From positions 1 to 60,357 of the forward strand of contig QHUB01000022.1 in NCBI GenBank assembly GCA_003221035.1: DNA of 60,357 bases, in the 5' to 3' direction. Shown one piece after another: positions 17,340 to 25,373 of the stretch. Under the pieces are notes generated by a model, which ran no database searches, was not told the DNA's origin, and was given only the letters and a program-made list of their open reading frames with translations. The stretch comes from Gemmatimonadota bacterium (GTDB lineage: Bacteria; Gemmatimonadota; Gemmatimonadetes; Gemmatimonadales; GWC2-71-9). Within the stretch, counting starts at the first letter, position 1; each line of letters opens with the position of its first letter. The position numbers and the translations under genes are program-made.

Positions 17340-19163
17340 ATGCGTGCGCTAACGTTTCTTGCGTTGGCTCCGGTTGTCGTAGGCTGCAGTGTCGACCAAC
17401 CGCTTGAGAACCACGACATGCGACCTGTAGTCATTAGATCGAGTCCGATGAGCCCAACGAGTTTTGCGCCGGAGCAACTCGTTCGGCTAACGACTGACGC
17501 AGCTGTCCGGGATCAGCCGAAGATTTCGTCGGTCTCCGTAGGAACGGCGCCTGCCGGTGCCACGGGCCGAGTCGTAAAAGTTGGAGTTGTCGATTCGGTG
17601 GGCGACGGCAAAACGTATTTCTTAATCGCGGACCTCCCGTCCCCGCCAATACCGTTCGGAGGATGGATATCAGAAGATTATTTGGAGGCTGCGGGCCCCC
17701 CGCCAAGCCACCCGGGTTGTTGTTACGCGGCACCGCCGCCACTCGGTACGGCTGCAGGAGATGGCACGTACTCCTCTCCATGGCTGTTACAACACGCACT
17801 GGATGCCGGCGTAGTGCCCCCAACCAATGATTTGTGGCTTCGGGAGGGAATCTACGACCAGATGTATACTGCTTGGCTTAGTGGAAGCCCAGCGGATAGG
17901 ATCGTCATCCGACCGGTCCCCTACGAACGTGTGATTTTCCGAACCGCTCTCACAGGTGGTGACCCCAGTCAACTGAGGGTAGAAGGCCATGACCTCGAGT
18001 TCTGGGACCTTGAGTTTGAAAACACGAACCCAGACCGTACAGTGGCAAGGCCTCATGCGATCTACAACAAGAACTCACATAACCGCTACGTACGGCTGAT
18101 TATTCATGATGTGGGAATAGGGATCTACAATGAACCCACGGCACAGGACGTCGATATCAGCGGCTGTGTCGTTTACAATTATGGTTTCCAGAATGGGGCG
18201 ACTGATAACGGACACGAGCATGCATTCTATATCAAAAGCAACGTTGGTGGCGTTCGTCTCCACGACAACATCGCTTACAACGGATATGGGTACGGCATCC
18301 ACGCGTATTCAGATGTCCTCGGTGAGCATGTGAATGGCGTGACTCTCGAAGGCAATGTCATCTTTAACTCAAGCATGCTGTCAGTCAATCAAGCTTACAG
18401 TTCGAACATATTGATCGGTGCCGAGGCGGCAGGCGTCAATCTGCAGAACGACACGGTATGGGACAACATGACCTATTGGCCGCTGACAATGACAAGTTCG
18501 GTCCCCAACATACGGATTGGATATAGCACATACCCGGGGTCGAACGTCTACGTGAGGGGTAACCTTGTTGCAGGCGGCAACCCAGCGTTCCAGATGCGGG
18601 ACTGGGATGTTGCTACTGTAAAGGGTAATCAGTTCTATACTCACTCAACCGGCACAGTTGTGAACTTTTTGGACCAGTCCAGGGACAATTATGACTGGTC
18701 TTCGAATATCCATTATCGTGCCTCCAGTGACTTAGCTTGGTACTACAACGGCTTGACGAACTTCGCCACCTGGCAGGGAAGAGTGACGCCACTAGCAGCA
18801 ACAGACAATGCTCCTTCTGCAAGTCCGCCTTCGAACTGGGTGGTACAAAGGATTCTGTCTATCGGTGAGGTCCCGGAGGGTGACTATAACTGGCCCTATG
18901 AAGCCAATCTGGTCGTTTACAATTGGCAAAATGCAGCTAGCGTGACCGTCAATCCCGATCCAGTGTTCGAGCCCGGTGAGGGGTGTGACCCTTACGAGGT
19001 CTGGAACGCCCAGTCAATGACTTGGCCGGTCCTTACTGGATGCTGGCGGGGCGGTATGCTCACCCTTCAGCTGGTCGCCGTCACGCCTCCGCAGGCCGTT
19101 GGTGGGCCCGCCTCGCCAACGACGGGGACCCAGTTCCACGTGTTCCTGCTAAGGAATCGCTAG
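17340..19163 (+). CDS. SH3-like plus right-handed beta-helix surface lipoprotein
   Basis: 607 residues. The lipobox is VVVGC (Cys16). Residues about 47-117 look like a bacterial SH3 domain (VRDQPK, GATGRVVKVG, GGWISEDYLE). A right-handed beta-helix follows (about 150-480) with Asn/Gly-rich turns (LHDNIAYNGYGYGIH, LEGNVIFN). The end has the LVVYNWQ domain shared with the proteins at 2-667 and 50435-52522. It is probably anchored in a membrane and binds polysaccharide. Base composition is much lower in GC than the neighbours and includes rare codons such as ATA and AGA, so transfer is likely. AGGA at 17329 supports the start. Confidence 0.78.
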   Translation: MRALTFLALAPVVVGCSVDQPLENHDMRPVVIRSSPMSPTSFAPEQLVRLTTDAAVRDQPKISSVSVGTAPAGATGRVVKVGVVDSVGDGKTYFLIADLPSPPIPFGGWISEDYLEAAGPPPSHPGCCYAAPPPLGTAAGDGTYSSPWLLQHALDAGVVPPTNDLWLREGIYDQMYTAWLSGSPADRIVIRPVPYERVIFRTALTGGDPSQLRVEGHDLEFWDLEFENTNPDRTVARPHAIYNKNSHNRYVRLIIHDVGIGIYNEPTAQDVDISGCVVYNYGFQNGATDNGHEHAFYIKSNVGGVRLHDNIAYNGYGYGIHAYSDVLGEHVNGVTLEGNVIFNSSMLSVNQAYSSNILIGAEAAGVNLQNDTVWDNMTYWPLTMTSSVPNIRIGYSTYPGSNVYVRGNLVAGGNPAFQMRDWDVATVKGNQFYTHSTGTVVNFLDQSRDNYDWSSNIHYRASSDLAWYYNGLTNFATWQGRVTPLAATDNAPSASPPSNWVVQRILSIGEVPEGDYNWPYEANLVVYNWQNAASVTVNPDPVFEPGEGCDPYEVWNAQSMTWPVLTGCWRGGMLTLQLVAVTPPQAVGGPASPTTGTQFHVFLLRNR

Positions 19164-19210
19164 ATTGATCGTGAGGCTCGCAAGATCAGAGTCTCACTAC
19201 GCGCCCTGCT

Positions 19211-19234
19211 GGGTCCTTCGACTACGACGGACCC
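19211..19234 (+). terminator. Hairpin after the beta-helix gene
   Basis: GGGTCC (19211-19216) pairs with GGACCC (19229-19234). A nested TCG/CGA extends the stem across one mismatch around an ACTA loop. CCTTAAA follows but there is no T-run. A plausible factor-assisted terminator about 50 bases after the stop at 19163. Confidence 0.35.
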
Positions 19235-19300
19235 CTTAAACGCGAAGCTTGATCATCGGTTTTCTGGGGCATCTGCCTGATGCGTGGACAGCTGACTGCA

Positions 19301-19333
19301 GTCGGAGGCTCTGAACTGTCCAGAGCCTCCGAC
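19301..19333. terminator. Perfect 13-bp hairpin between convergent genes
   Basis: GTCGGAGGCTCTG (19301-19313) and its exact complement CAGAGCCTCCGAC (19321-19333) flank a 7-base loop. It lies between the ends of the convergent genes at 19163 and 19342, so it probably acts on both transcripts as terminator or 3' stability element. No T-run is present. Confidence 0.6.
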
Positions 19334-19341
19334 CTCAGCAC

Positions 19342-20661
19342 TCAGTGACAGGGAACAGGTGCCGAAGACTTATCGGTAAAGCCGCCTGCCAGCGTGGGGA
19401 TGAACTCCCACTCGTAGCTGTTGTCGTTCAACCTGAACTTGATAACCCCGTTGCTGTTGCCTGGTGTGGTGTTGTTGCCTTCTTGTACTTCAACGGGGGA
19501 CATCGGGGCCGTTGTATTAGGGTCGTCGGCGGGGGTTATGGCTCTATAGAGACTCTGCCCGCCCGTACCAACGATGAATTGCCGGAACCCATCAGCAGCC
19601 GGGACGCCGTTGTTGTTGGTCTGCGGGAAGCGTGCGTAGAGATGGTCATACGCGCTGACGAGCAGATCCGCGTGCGCTGCATACAGCAGGCTCGCGGCCT
19701 GCTTGAGGTTGAACTGAAGGCCGAGTTCGCCTGTACTCGTGGTGTAAATCCGCCGGTTCCACGAGACCGCCATGATGCACTTCGTGGCGGGGACGGTCGA
19801 TAGGTCGCTGGCGAGCCACGCGTTCATCGGCCCGTTCGGATCCTGGAGTTGTGCGGTGGTCTGCTCCCAGTCACCGGTGTTCAGGAAGATGATGTGCCAG
19901 TTACCGCGATCGATGCTGTACCAGCCCTTTCCGTCGGGGCCTTTTGTGCGGTTGCCGAGGTAGGCATAGACGCCAGTCGGTCCGCGGCCGCCCAGGTAGT
20001 CACCGTTGCCAACCGCGAAGTAGGTACGGTCCTTAAAGTCTCCCCACTTCGGGGCGTAGCAGTCGGCGTACGTGGTGTTCGGCATCGAATCCGTCAGGTT
20101 ATTCCCGGCGGTAAAGGCGACGGCGCTGGTGTCAGCTGCCAGGATGCCTTTGATGATGTTCCCGGTTGCCATTGAAGCGGTGGTCGCGCAGTTGGTGATT
20201 TCGCCGGCGCCGACCATGGTGAAGCTGCTGCCGCTCCCAGTGCCACCCGAGCCGGTCGTCGCCGTCGCCGTGGGACTCCACGCCGACGTGTCGCTGCCCC
20301 GCACTGCCTGGATCCGGTACATGTAGGCGGTGTGCAATGCGAGCGCCGAGTCGGTATAGGCGCGCGCGGTACGCGCGAGATTCGTTCCGACCTGGGCGAA
20401 GTTCGTGCAGCCGGCCCCCTGGCAGCGGGCGAGCTTGAAGCCCGTCACCGTCGTGTCGCTATAGGCCCACGTCAGGCTGATCTTGTTGGAATCCACGGCC
20501 GCTGCAGTCGGCGCGGCAGGCGCTGCCAACGGCGGGGGCGGGGGCGGGGGCGGCGGCGGGGCCGGTGCGTTGCTGTCTTTGCACGCGCCAAACGCGCCGA
20601 TCACGCCGCCGGCGGTGGCCACCAAAGCAGCGCGGATCATGAAGCGGGGTGTGACCTTCAT
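19342..20661 (-). CDS. FN3 plus catalytically degenerate metallophosphoesterase, secreted
   Basis: 439 residues. A signal sequence ends at GAFGAC (possible lipid Cys27), then a run of ten prolines, a fibronectin-III-like domain (about 46-138) and an MPE-family domain (about 145-439). The fold markers are kept: DCYAPKWG, GWYSIDRGNWHIIFLN, final PCH. The catalytic motifs are lost: GAGEITNC for GD, AGNNLTDS for GDN, VGNGDY for GNHD, SWNRRIY for WHHP and SAYDHLYARF for GHDH. It is almost certainly not a phosphatase and may bind the polymer or another MPE. AAGGAGAG precedes the ATG at a normal distance. Confidence 0.8.
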   Translation of the reverse strand: MKVTPRFMIRAALVATAGGVIGAFGACKDSNAPAPPPPPPPPPPLAAPAAPTAAAVDSNKISLTWAYSDTTVTGFKLARCQGAGCTNFAQVGTNLARTARAYTDSALALHTAYMYRIQAVRGSDTSAWSPTATATTGSGGTGSGSSFTMVGAGEITNCATTASMATGNIIKGILAADTSAVAFTAGNNLTDSMPNTTYADCYAPKWGDFKDRTYFAVGNGDYLGGRGPTGVYAYLGNRTKGPDGKGWYSIDRGNWHIIFLNTGDWEQTTAQLQDPNGPMNAWLASDLSTVPATKCIMAVSWNRRIYTTSTGELGLQFNLKQAASLLYAAHADLLVSAYDHLYARFPQTNNNGVPAADGFRQFIVGTGGQSLYRAITPADDPNTTAPMSPVEVQEGNNTTPGNSNGVIKFRLNDNSYEWEFIPTLAGGFTDKSSAPVPCH

Positions 20662-20707
20662 ACATCTCTCCTTGAATAGGACGTGATTGTGACGGGGAAC
20701 GACGAGG

Positions 20708-20791
20708 TCATGCGTTCCCGCACGAAATGACCGCGAGGACGGCCCCCAGAATCACGAGGGCGCGGAGCAGCAACATCATGGCAGGTCTCAT
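20708..20791 (-). CDS. 27-residue micro-lipoprotein or leader peptide
   Basis: A very short gene whose start codon lies 3 bases after the stop of the FemAB/ATP-grasp gene. AAGGAG is 6 bases upstream of the ATG. The peptide begins MRPAMMLLLRALVILG, continues through a hydrophobic stretch to a lipobox AVISC, and ends after only GNA. It is therefore almost all signal peptide, with a lipidated Cys and three residues. It sits directly before an MPE gene, as the 79-residue lipoprotein does in the other operon. It could be a true lipopeptide, a translational coupler or a remnant of a longer lipoprotein. Confidence 0.55.
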   Translation of the reverse strand: MRPAMMLLLRALVILGAVLAVISCGNA

Positions 20792-20794
20792 ACC

Positions 20795-23065
20795 TCACTC
20801 CTTGACGCTCCGAAGCGTCAGCGGCGGTTCTTTCGTGCGACGAACTGTGCGTGCCAGCGTCTCGATCCCGCGCCGGACCGTCGCGCCGATCAACGGGAGT
20901 GGATCATCCCAGGCGAGGCCACTCTTCGCCTCGCATCGGATGAGCCACGGGATCCACTCGGCAAAGGACATGCCTGCCGCCCGCGCGGCGGATTGGTCTT
21001 TCCACGGCTTGCACCACCGCACGCCGGCGCGCGCCGGCCTCAGGATGGGGCGCGGGGCACCGATCAAGTCGCCATAAACGAGTGCGGGCAGGTTCACGCC
21101 TGCGACGGCGCCGAGGTGGTGCCAGAGATTGAAACGGGGATTCGCTTCGAGCAGCCGGAGGCGGCCGTCCGGAGCGCGTTTGAAATCGAACTTCACGACG
21201 CCGGCAAATTTCAGCCGCTTGACGAGCTGACGGCCCAGCGCGAGCACATCGCTCGCGTCGCTCGTCTCGAGTGCGGTGCTGTCGCCGTACGCGAGCGGCC
21301 AGGTGCGAATCTTCCGGCCCGCGAACTCGCCGACGATGGCGCCCCGCTCGTCCACATAGGCGTGATAGCTCTCGATGCAGCGCTCGGGCCCCGGCACGAG
21401 CTCTTGCGCGAGAATCGGGAGATTCGCGGCCATGATCCGGGGCCACAGCGCGCGCAGCTCGTCGAGACTGTCAAGCGACGTCGCCTTGCCCGGACCGGCC
21501 AGCGGCTCCCAGCGCGACGGAATGCGGACCAGCGGCTTGAGCGCGATCGGAAACGGAATGTCGAAATCGTCGCCGGGCGCCGGATCGCCGGGCGCGATGA
21601 CGCGCGCTTTCGGCACGGGCAGATCGAGCCGTCCCGCCAACGCCTGAAAGCGCGACTTGTCCACCAGCTGCTCGACCAATTCGGCGTCGGGCACGACGAA
21701 CCGAAAGCCTTCACGCAGCCGGTCGCGATGGCGCGACACGAGCAGCAGCGTGCGGTCCTCCTGGTAGAACAGCGCGGGCGGCTCGGGCTGCGCCTGCCCA
21801 AAACGCACGAGCGCGTCGACCAGCTCTTCGGGGCGCTCCCACGCGTTGTGCCAGGGGAAGACGGCGCGGGTATGGCGCGAATAGCGCACCGGTGCGCCGG
21901 GTGGCGCCAGCACGGTGGACGGAATGCGGGCCCGTCCGAGTGCGCGGACGAGATCGACGTCGCCGAGCACGCACGCCGGTGGGCGCACGGGATGTGACGC
22001 CCGGCCGCCTCGGCCAATGAATCCGGTGACCTGGCGCGCGCCCAGCGCGGCACGGCCGCGCAGCGTCTGCTGCCAGCCGTACACGCGCTTCGCCACCTTC
22101 CGCGCCGTCATGAGCCACGGATAGCGGCCCCGCAGCCAGCGCACCTTCGACTCGTCCGGAATCGCGCCGAACTTGGTCTTGAATTCGCCCCGGCCCATGA
22201 AGTCGAACGTCTCGCAGCCGAGTTGAATCGCGCGCTGCATGACCGTCCACGTCATGAGCTCTGTCGGGCGGTACCAGCGGTAGTGCTGGCGATGCGCCCA
22301 CATCCACAAGAGCAGCTCGGTGCCTTCGACAAAGAAGATCCCCGTCGCGATGTTGACGCGGCCGCCGGGCAGATAGACCGAGATGGCGATCAGGTTGCCG
22401 CTCGCCTTGAGCTGCCGGAAGAATTCGAGCACCCGGTGCTTGCCGAACGGCACCGCGAAGCCGCCGCGGCGATAGACCTCTTTCAGCTGCCGATAGTGCT
22501 CGTCGACGAAGCTCTCATCGGTTTCGAAGCGCGTGACGAGGCCCAGGCGCTGCGCCCGCTTCACATTGCGGCGCGCGCTCTGCTTGAGCTGTTTGAACGT
22601 GCCGGCTTCGTCGTGCGGGAACAGCGGCGCGCGGTAGGTGAAGACGCGCTCGTCCTCGAATCCCGCCGCTCGCATGGCGTCGGCATCGAGGCCCAGATGC
22701 AGCAGCTCGACGTGAGCGACGTCGTGCTCGCGCTCGAGGTAGGGGACGATCGCGGCCGCGAACGCGGCGGTGTCGAACCGCGCCGGATCGAACGCCGGGC
22801 CGAGACTCACCGTCTGGCAGCCCTCGAGCGGCGAGCCGAACAGCGTCCACTTGCCGAGCTTTCGCAGGAGGCCGGGAAAAGCCCCCACGAGTCCGGTGTC
22901 GTCTTCGAGCAGCAGGTAGAGCGGCCGGCCGCAATTACAGGCGGCGAGCGCATCGATCCATGCCCGCAGGTGGGGCGTGCGATGATTCGGAAAGCGACGC
23001 ACGATCTCGTCCCATCGCGCGAGCTCGTCCGAGCTCGCCTCACGTACGCGCAGAGCAGTCGTCAT
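20795..23065 (-). CDS. FemAB-like acyltransferase fused to an ATP-grasp ligase
   Basis: 756 residues. Residues 1 to about 345 are a FemAB/GNAT-type acyltransferase (ELARWDEIVRRFPNHRTPH, SARRNVKRAQRLGLV, then the C-terminal GRGEFKTKFGAIPDESKVRW). The stand-alone protein at 59251-60339 is its paralogue. Residues about 360-700 are an ATP-grasp domain: VDKSRFQALAGRLDLPVP, PFPIALKPLVR with an ATP-binding Lys, ILAQELVPG, and the metal-binding LLEANPRFN. The natural reading is that the ligase activates or joins an amino-acid-like acid and the FemAB half transfers an acyl or aminoacyl group, decorating the polysaccharide amino sugar. It overlaps the phosphoglycosyltransferase gene by 4 bases. Confidence 0.78.
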   Translation of the reverse strand: MTTALRVREASSDELARWDEIVRRFPNHRTPHLRAWIDALAACNCGRPLYLLLEDDTGLVGAFPGLLRKLGKWTLFGSPLEGCQTVSLGPAFDPARFDTAAFAAAIVPYLEREHDVAHVELLHLGLDADAMRAAGFEDERVFTYRAPLFPHDEAGTFKQLKQSARRNVKRAQRLGLVTRFETDESFVDEHYRQLKEVYRRGGFAVPFGKHRVLEFFRQLKASGNLIAISVYLPGGRVNIATGIFFVEGTELLLWMWAHRQHYRWYRPTELMTWTVMQRAIQLGCETFDFMGRGEFKTKFGAIPDESKVRWLRGRYPWLMTARKVAKRVYGWQQTLRGRAALGARQVTGFIGRGGRASHPVRPPACVLGDVDLVRALGRARIPSTVLAPPGAPVRYSRHTRAVFPWHNAWERPEELVDALVRFGQAQPEPPALFYQEDRTLLLVSRHRDRLREGFRFVVPDAELVEQLVDKSRFQALAGRLDLPVPKARVIAPGDPAPGDDFDIPFPIALKPLVRIPSRWEPLAGPGKATSLDSLDELRALWPRIMAANLPILAQELVPGPERCIESYHAYVDERGAIVGEFAGRKIRTWPLAYGDSTALETSDASDVLALGRQLVKRLKFAGVVKFDFKRAPDGRLRLLEANPRFNLWHHLGAVAGVNLPALVYGDLIGAPRPILRPARAGVRWCKPWKDQSAARAAGMSFAEWIPWLIRCEAKSGLAWDDPLPLIGATVRRGIETLARTVRRTKEPPLTLRSVKE

Positions 23066-23724
23066 TGCCGATCCTCAGCAAGCAACCGCCGTGCCGCAGT
23101 CATCTCGGGTGGAGGCTGGAACTTGCGGCGGCCCGCCGCGACCGCGCCGATCGTCCAGAGCGTGCGGCCGATGATCGCGAGATCTTTGCGCAGTGTCGCG
23201 CGGCGCATGTACACGCGGTCGAGCGCGAGCTTCGTCTTGAGCAGCTTATCGACGTAGTGGTTTTCGGGATCGTCACCGGTCAGCATCTTGTCGCCGGACT
23301 GGTACTGGTAGATGCTGCCGGGGCTCGCGAGCCCGGGACGCATGCCGAGCGTCTCGAGATCGCCCGGGGAGTAATGCGCGCGGACGATCGCGGGGTCCTC
23401 CGGTCGGGGCCCGACGATCGCCATGTCGCCGCGCAACACGTTGAACAGCTGCGGCAGCTCGTCGATCTTCGAGCGGCGCAGAATCTTGCCGATGCCGGAG
23501 ACGCGGTCGTCGTGCAGCCCGGTAATGCGCGACCCTCTCCCCGCTCTCATGGTTCTCAGCTTGTACATGGTGAATTCGCGCCCGAGAAAGCCGACGCGCC
23601 GCGCGCCGTAGAAGATCGGACCGGGATCGGTCAGCTTGATGCCGACGGCGGCGAGCGCGATGAGCGGAGCCGTCACGATCAACGCGACGGCCGCGCACGA
23701 GATGTCAAACAGGCGTTTCACCAT
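23062..23724 (-). CDS. Initiating phosphoglycosyltransferase (PglC/WcaJ C-domain type)
   Basis: A 220-residue small monotopic enzyme. One re-entrant hydrophobic helix (FDISCAAVALIVTAPLIALA) is followed by the bacterial sugar transferase core: GPIFYGARRVG, FTMYKLRTM, SKIDELPQLFNVLRGDMAIVGPRPE and RPGLASPGS. It transfers a sugar phosphate from a UDP-sugar to undecaprenyl phosphate and so starts each repeat unit. The short form lacks the WcaJ/WbaP membrane part and resembles PglC, which uses a diamino-trideoxy sugar. This fits the upstream dehydratase and aminotransferase. Its start overlaps the PIG-L gene by 20 bases. Confidence 0.88.
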   Translation of the reverse strand: MVKRLFDISCAAVALIVTAPLIALAAVGIKLTDPGPIFYGARRVGFLGREFTMYKLRTMRAGRGSRITGLHDDRVSGIGKILRRSKIDELPQLFNVLRGDMAIVGPRPEDPAIVRAHYSPGDLETLGMRPGLASPGSIYQYQSGDKMLTGDDPENHYVDKLLKTKLALDRVYMRRATLRKDLAIIGRTLWTIGAVAAGRRKFQPPPEMTAARRLLAEDRQ

Positions 23725-24382
23725 GCTGCAGAGTTCGGCGGACGGTCATGAAGACTTCCGCGGCCTCGAGGCACTGCTGATTGCCCCAGGCGAGCGCCCG
23801 GTGGCGCAGCGCGTCGAGCGAGCGCGGATGCGGATAGGGACGGACTTCGCTCGTGTAGCAGGCCATTGCGGCGAGCTTGATGTCGAGCGTCGCGGAGATA
23901 TCCACCCACGTATCGGCGGTGAACGTGCGCGGATAGGCCCACTCGGTGCTGCTGGCGGTGTCGAAGGCGTAGACCGCGCGCACCCAGCCCGCGGTTGGAC
24001 GCGTAGCGACGAGCGCGGCCTGAAACAGCACCTGGTGATCGCGGTTGATGTCGCCGCCCCACTGGCAATACACGATCCGCGGCTGGAGCTCTTTCACGAG
24101 GGCCTCGAGCGGCGAGATGACCTCGGTCAGCGGCAGCGTATCGAGCCGCTGATCGGCGAAGCCCAGCGGCCGCACGTCACAGACGCCGAGGGCCGCAGCA
24201 GCGCGGCGGATATGCTCCGTCTGGCCGACGCCCTGCAGGCCATAGCGCAGCGATTCGCCCTCGCAGACGATCACCGACGTGACTTCGTCGCCGGCCTTGG
24301 CGTGCAGCGCGACCGTGCCGCCGCAGCCCAGCAGCTCGTCGTCGGGATGGGCGGCAATGACCAGGACTCGGCGGCTAGCCAT
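23705..24382 (-). CDS. PIG-L family N-deacetylase
   Basis: A 225-residue Zn-dependent deacetylase. RVLVIAAHPDDELLGCGG carries the metal-binding and catalytic His-Pro-Asp-Asp motif at the N-terminus, and INRDHQVLFQAAL supplies the third His. The ATG at 24382 is chosen because it places this motif near residue 13, as usual in the family, and overlaps the previous gene by 8 bases. Members remove N-acetyl groups from GlcNAc-type sugars. Here it probably acts on the amino sugar made by the neighbouring genes, or on the lipid-linked form. Confidence 0.85.
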   Translation of the reverse strand: MASRRVLVIAAHPDDELLGCGGTVALHAKAGDEVTSVIVCEGESLRYGLQGVGQTEHIRRAAAALGVCDVRPLGFADQRLDTLPLTEVISPLEALVKELQPRIVYCQWGGDINRDHQVLFQAALVATRPTAGWVRAVYAFDTASSTEWAYPRTFTADTWVDISATLDIKLAAMACYTSEVRPYPHPRSLDALRHRALAWGNQQCLEAAEVFMTVRRTLQHGETPV

Positions 24383-25373
24383 CGCGCGCCCCTGCCGCCA
24401 CCGCCGCGGCTGCCGCAGCTCCAAATCGTTTGCCACGCCATGCCTGCTCGCTCAGTCGCTGACCGTGCACTACCGTCCCGGCCTCGTCTTCGAGCTCGAG
24501 CAGAATGACGGCGCCGCTGCCACAGGCGACCAGTTGGCCGCATGCCGACGGCGATGGGCTGATCACCGGCCCAAGCACCTCGCCGGGTTGAGTGCCGGGA
24601 ATCGGCCCGAGATCGGGAGGCAGCGCGGCGTCCCAGACGCACCATCTGGTGCCATCGATGGTGCTGAAGGCACCCGGATAGGGGCGGGTGAGCGCGCGGA
24701 CGAAGTCGTAGACCGCATGCGCCGGAGCATCCCACGCGATCTCGCCGTCGGCGGGGCGCCGCCGCGGCAGCACCGACTCGGTCCCGCGCTCCTGCGGCCG
24801 GCCCGGGCGCTGTCCCGCGAGCAGCCGGGGCAGGAGCTCCAGCAGCATCTCGCGGTTGGTTTGCGCGACTCGCGCGTACAGCGTCGCGCACGTGTCGTAT
24901 GGTGTGATCGGAAAACGGCGCTGCGCGATGATGTCGCCCTCGTCCACGCCTTCCGAGAGCCACATAAGCGTATTGCCGCTCTCACGCTCGCCGCGCATGA
25001 TCGTCCAGTTCACGGGCGCGCTCCCGCGGTTGTGGGGGAGATACGACGCGTGAGCGCCCACCAGCCCGATCCGGGCGAGGCGCATCACCGGGGGGCGGAC
25101 GATCTGGTGCCACCCGATGACGAAGATGACGTCGGGCGCAATCTGCTGAAGAATCTCGAACGCCTCGGGCTCATTGATGCCGGTGATCAGGTGCAACGGC
25201 ACGGCGTACTCGGCGCACAGCGGCGCGAAATCGACCGCGCCGGAGCGCTTGGCGCGGAGCTCGGGCGTCAGCGTGAGGACGGCGCGGATCGGCGCGCCCG
25301 CGCCGAGCAGCGCGTGCAACGCCGGTAATCCCTCGGCGTGAAACCCAACCCAGACGCAGCGGAGCGATGTCAC
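24375..25373 (-). CDS. Formyltransferase-like enzyme with an altered active site
   Basis: 332 residues. The first ~190 match the formyl-transferase fold: PDVIFVIGWHQIV, then GAHASYLPHNRGSAPVNW and EGVDEGDIIAQ, which hold the catalytic His108 and the Asp. In Fmt and ArnA the residue two before this His is a catalytic Asn; here it is Gly106. The rest is a small C-terminal domain ending in an Ala-rich tail. The likely job is N-formylation or a related one-carbon or acyl transfer to the 4-amino sugar. The GTG start at 25373 overlaps the aminotransferase stop as GTGA. Confidence 0.75.
   Translation of the reverse strand: MTSLRCVWVGFHAEGLPALHALLGAGAPIRAVLTLTPELRAKRSGAVDFAPLCAEYAVPLHLITGINEPEAFEILQQIAPDVIFVIGWHQIVRPPVMRLARIGLVGAHASYLPHNRGSAPVNWTIMRGERESGNTLMWLSEGVDEGDIIAQRRFPITPYDTCATLYARVAQTNREMLLELLPRLLAGQRPGRPQERGTESVLPRRRPADGEIAWDAPAHAVYDFVRALTRPYPGAFSTIDGTRWCVWDAALPPDLGPIPGTQPGEVLGPVISPSPSACGQLVACGSGAVILLELEDEAGTVVHGQRLSEQAWRGKRFGAAAAAAVAAGARDG

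Noticed and set aside
20528-20560. G-rich hexanucleotide tract as a phase-variation site
   Set aside because: Units are multiples of three and encode a proline run, so slippage would not switch the frame.
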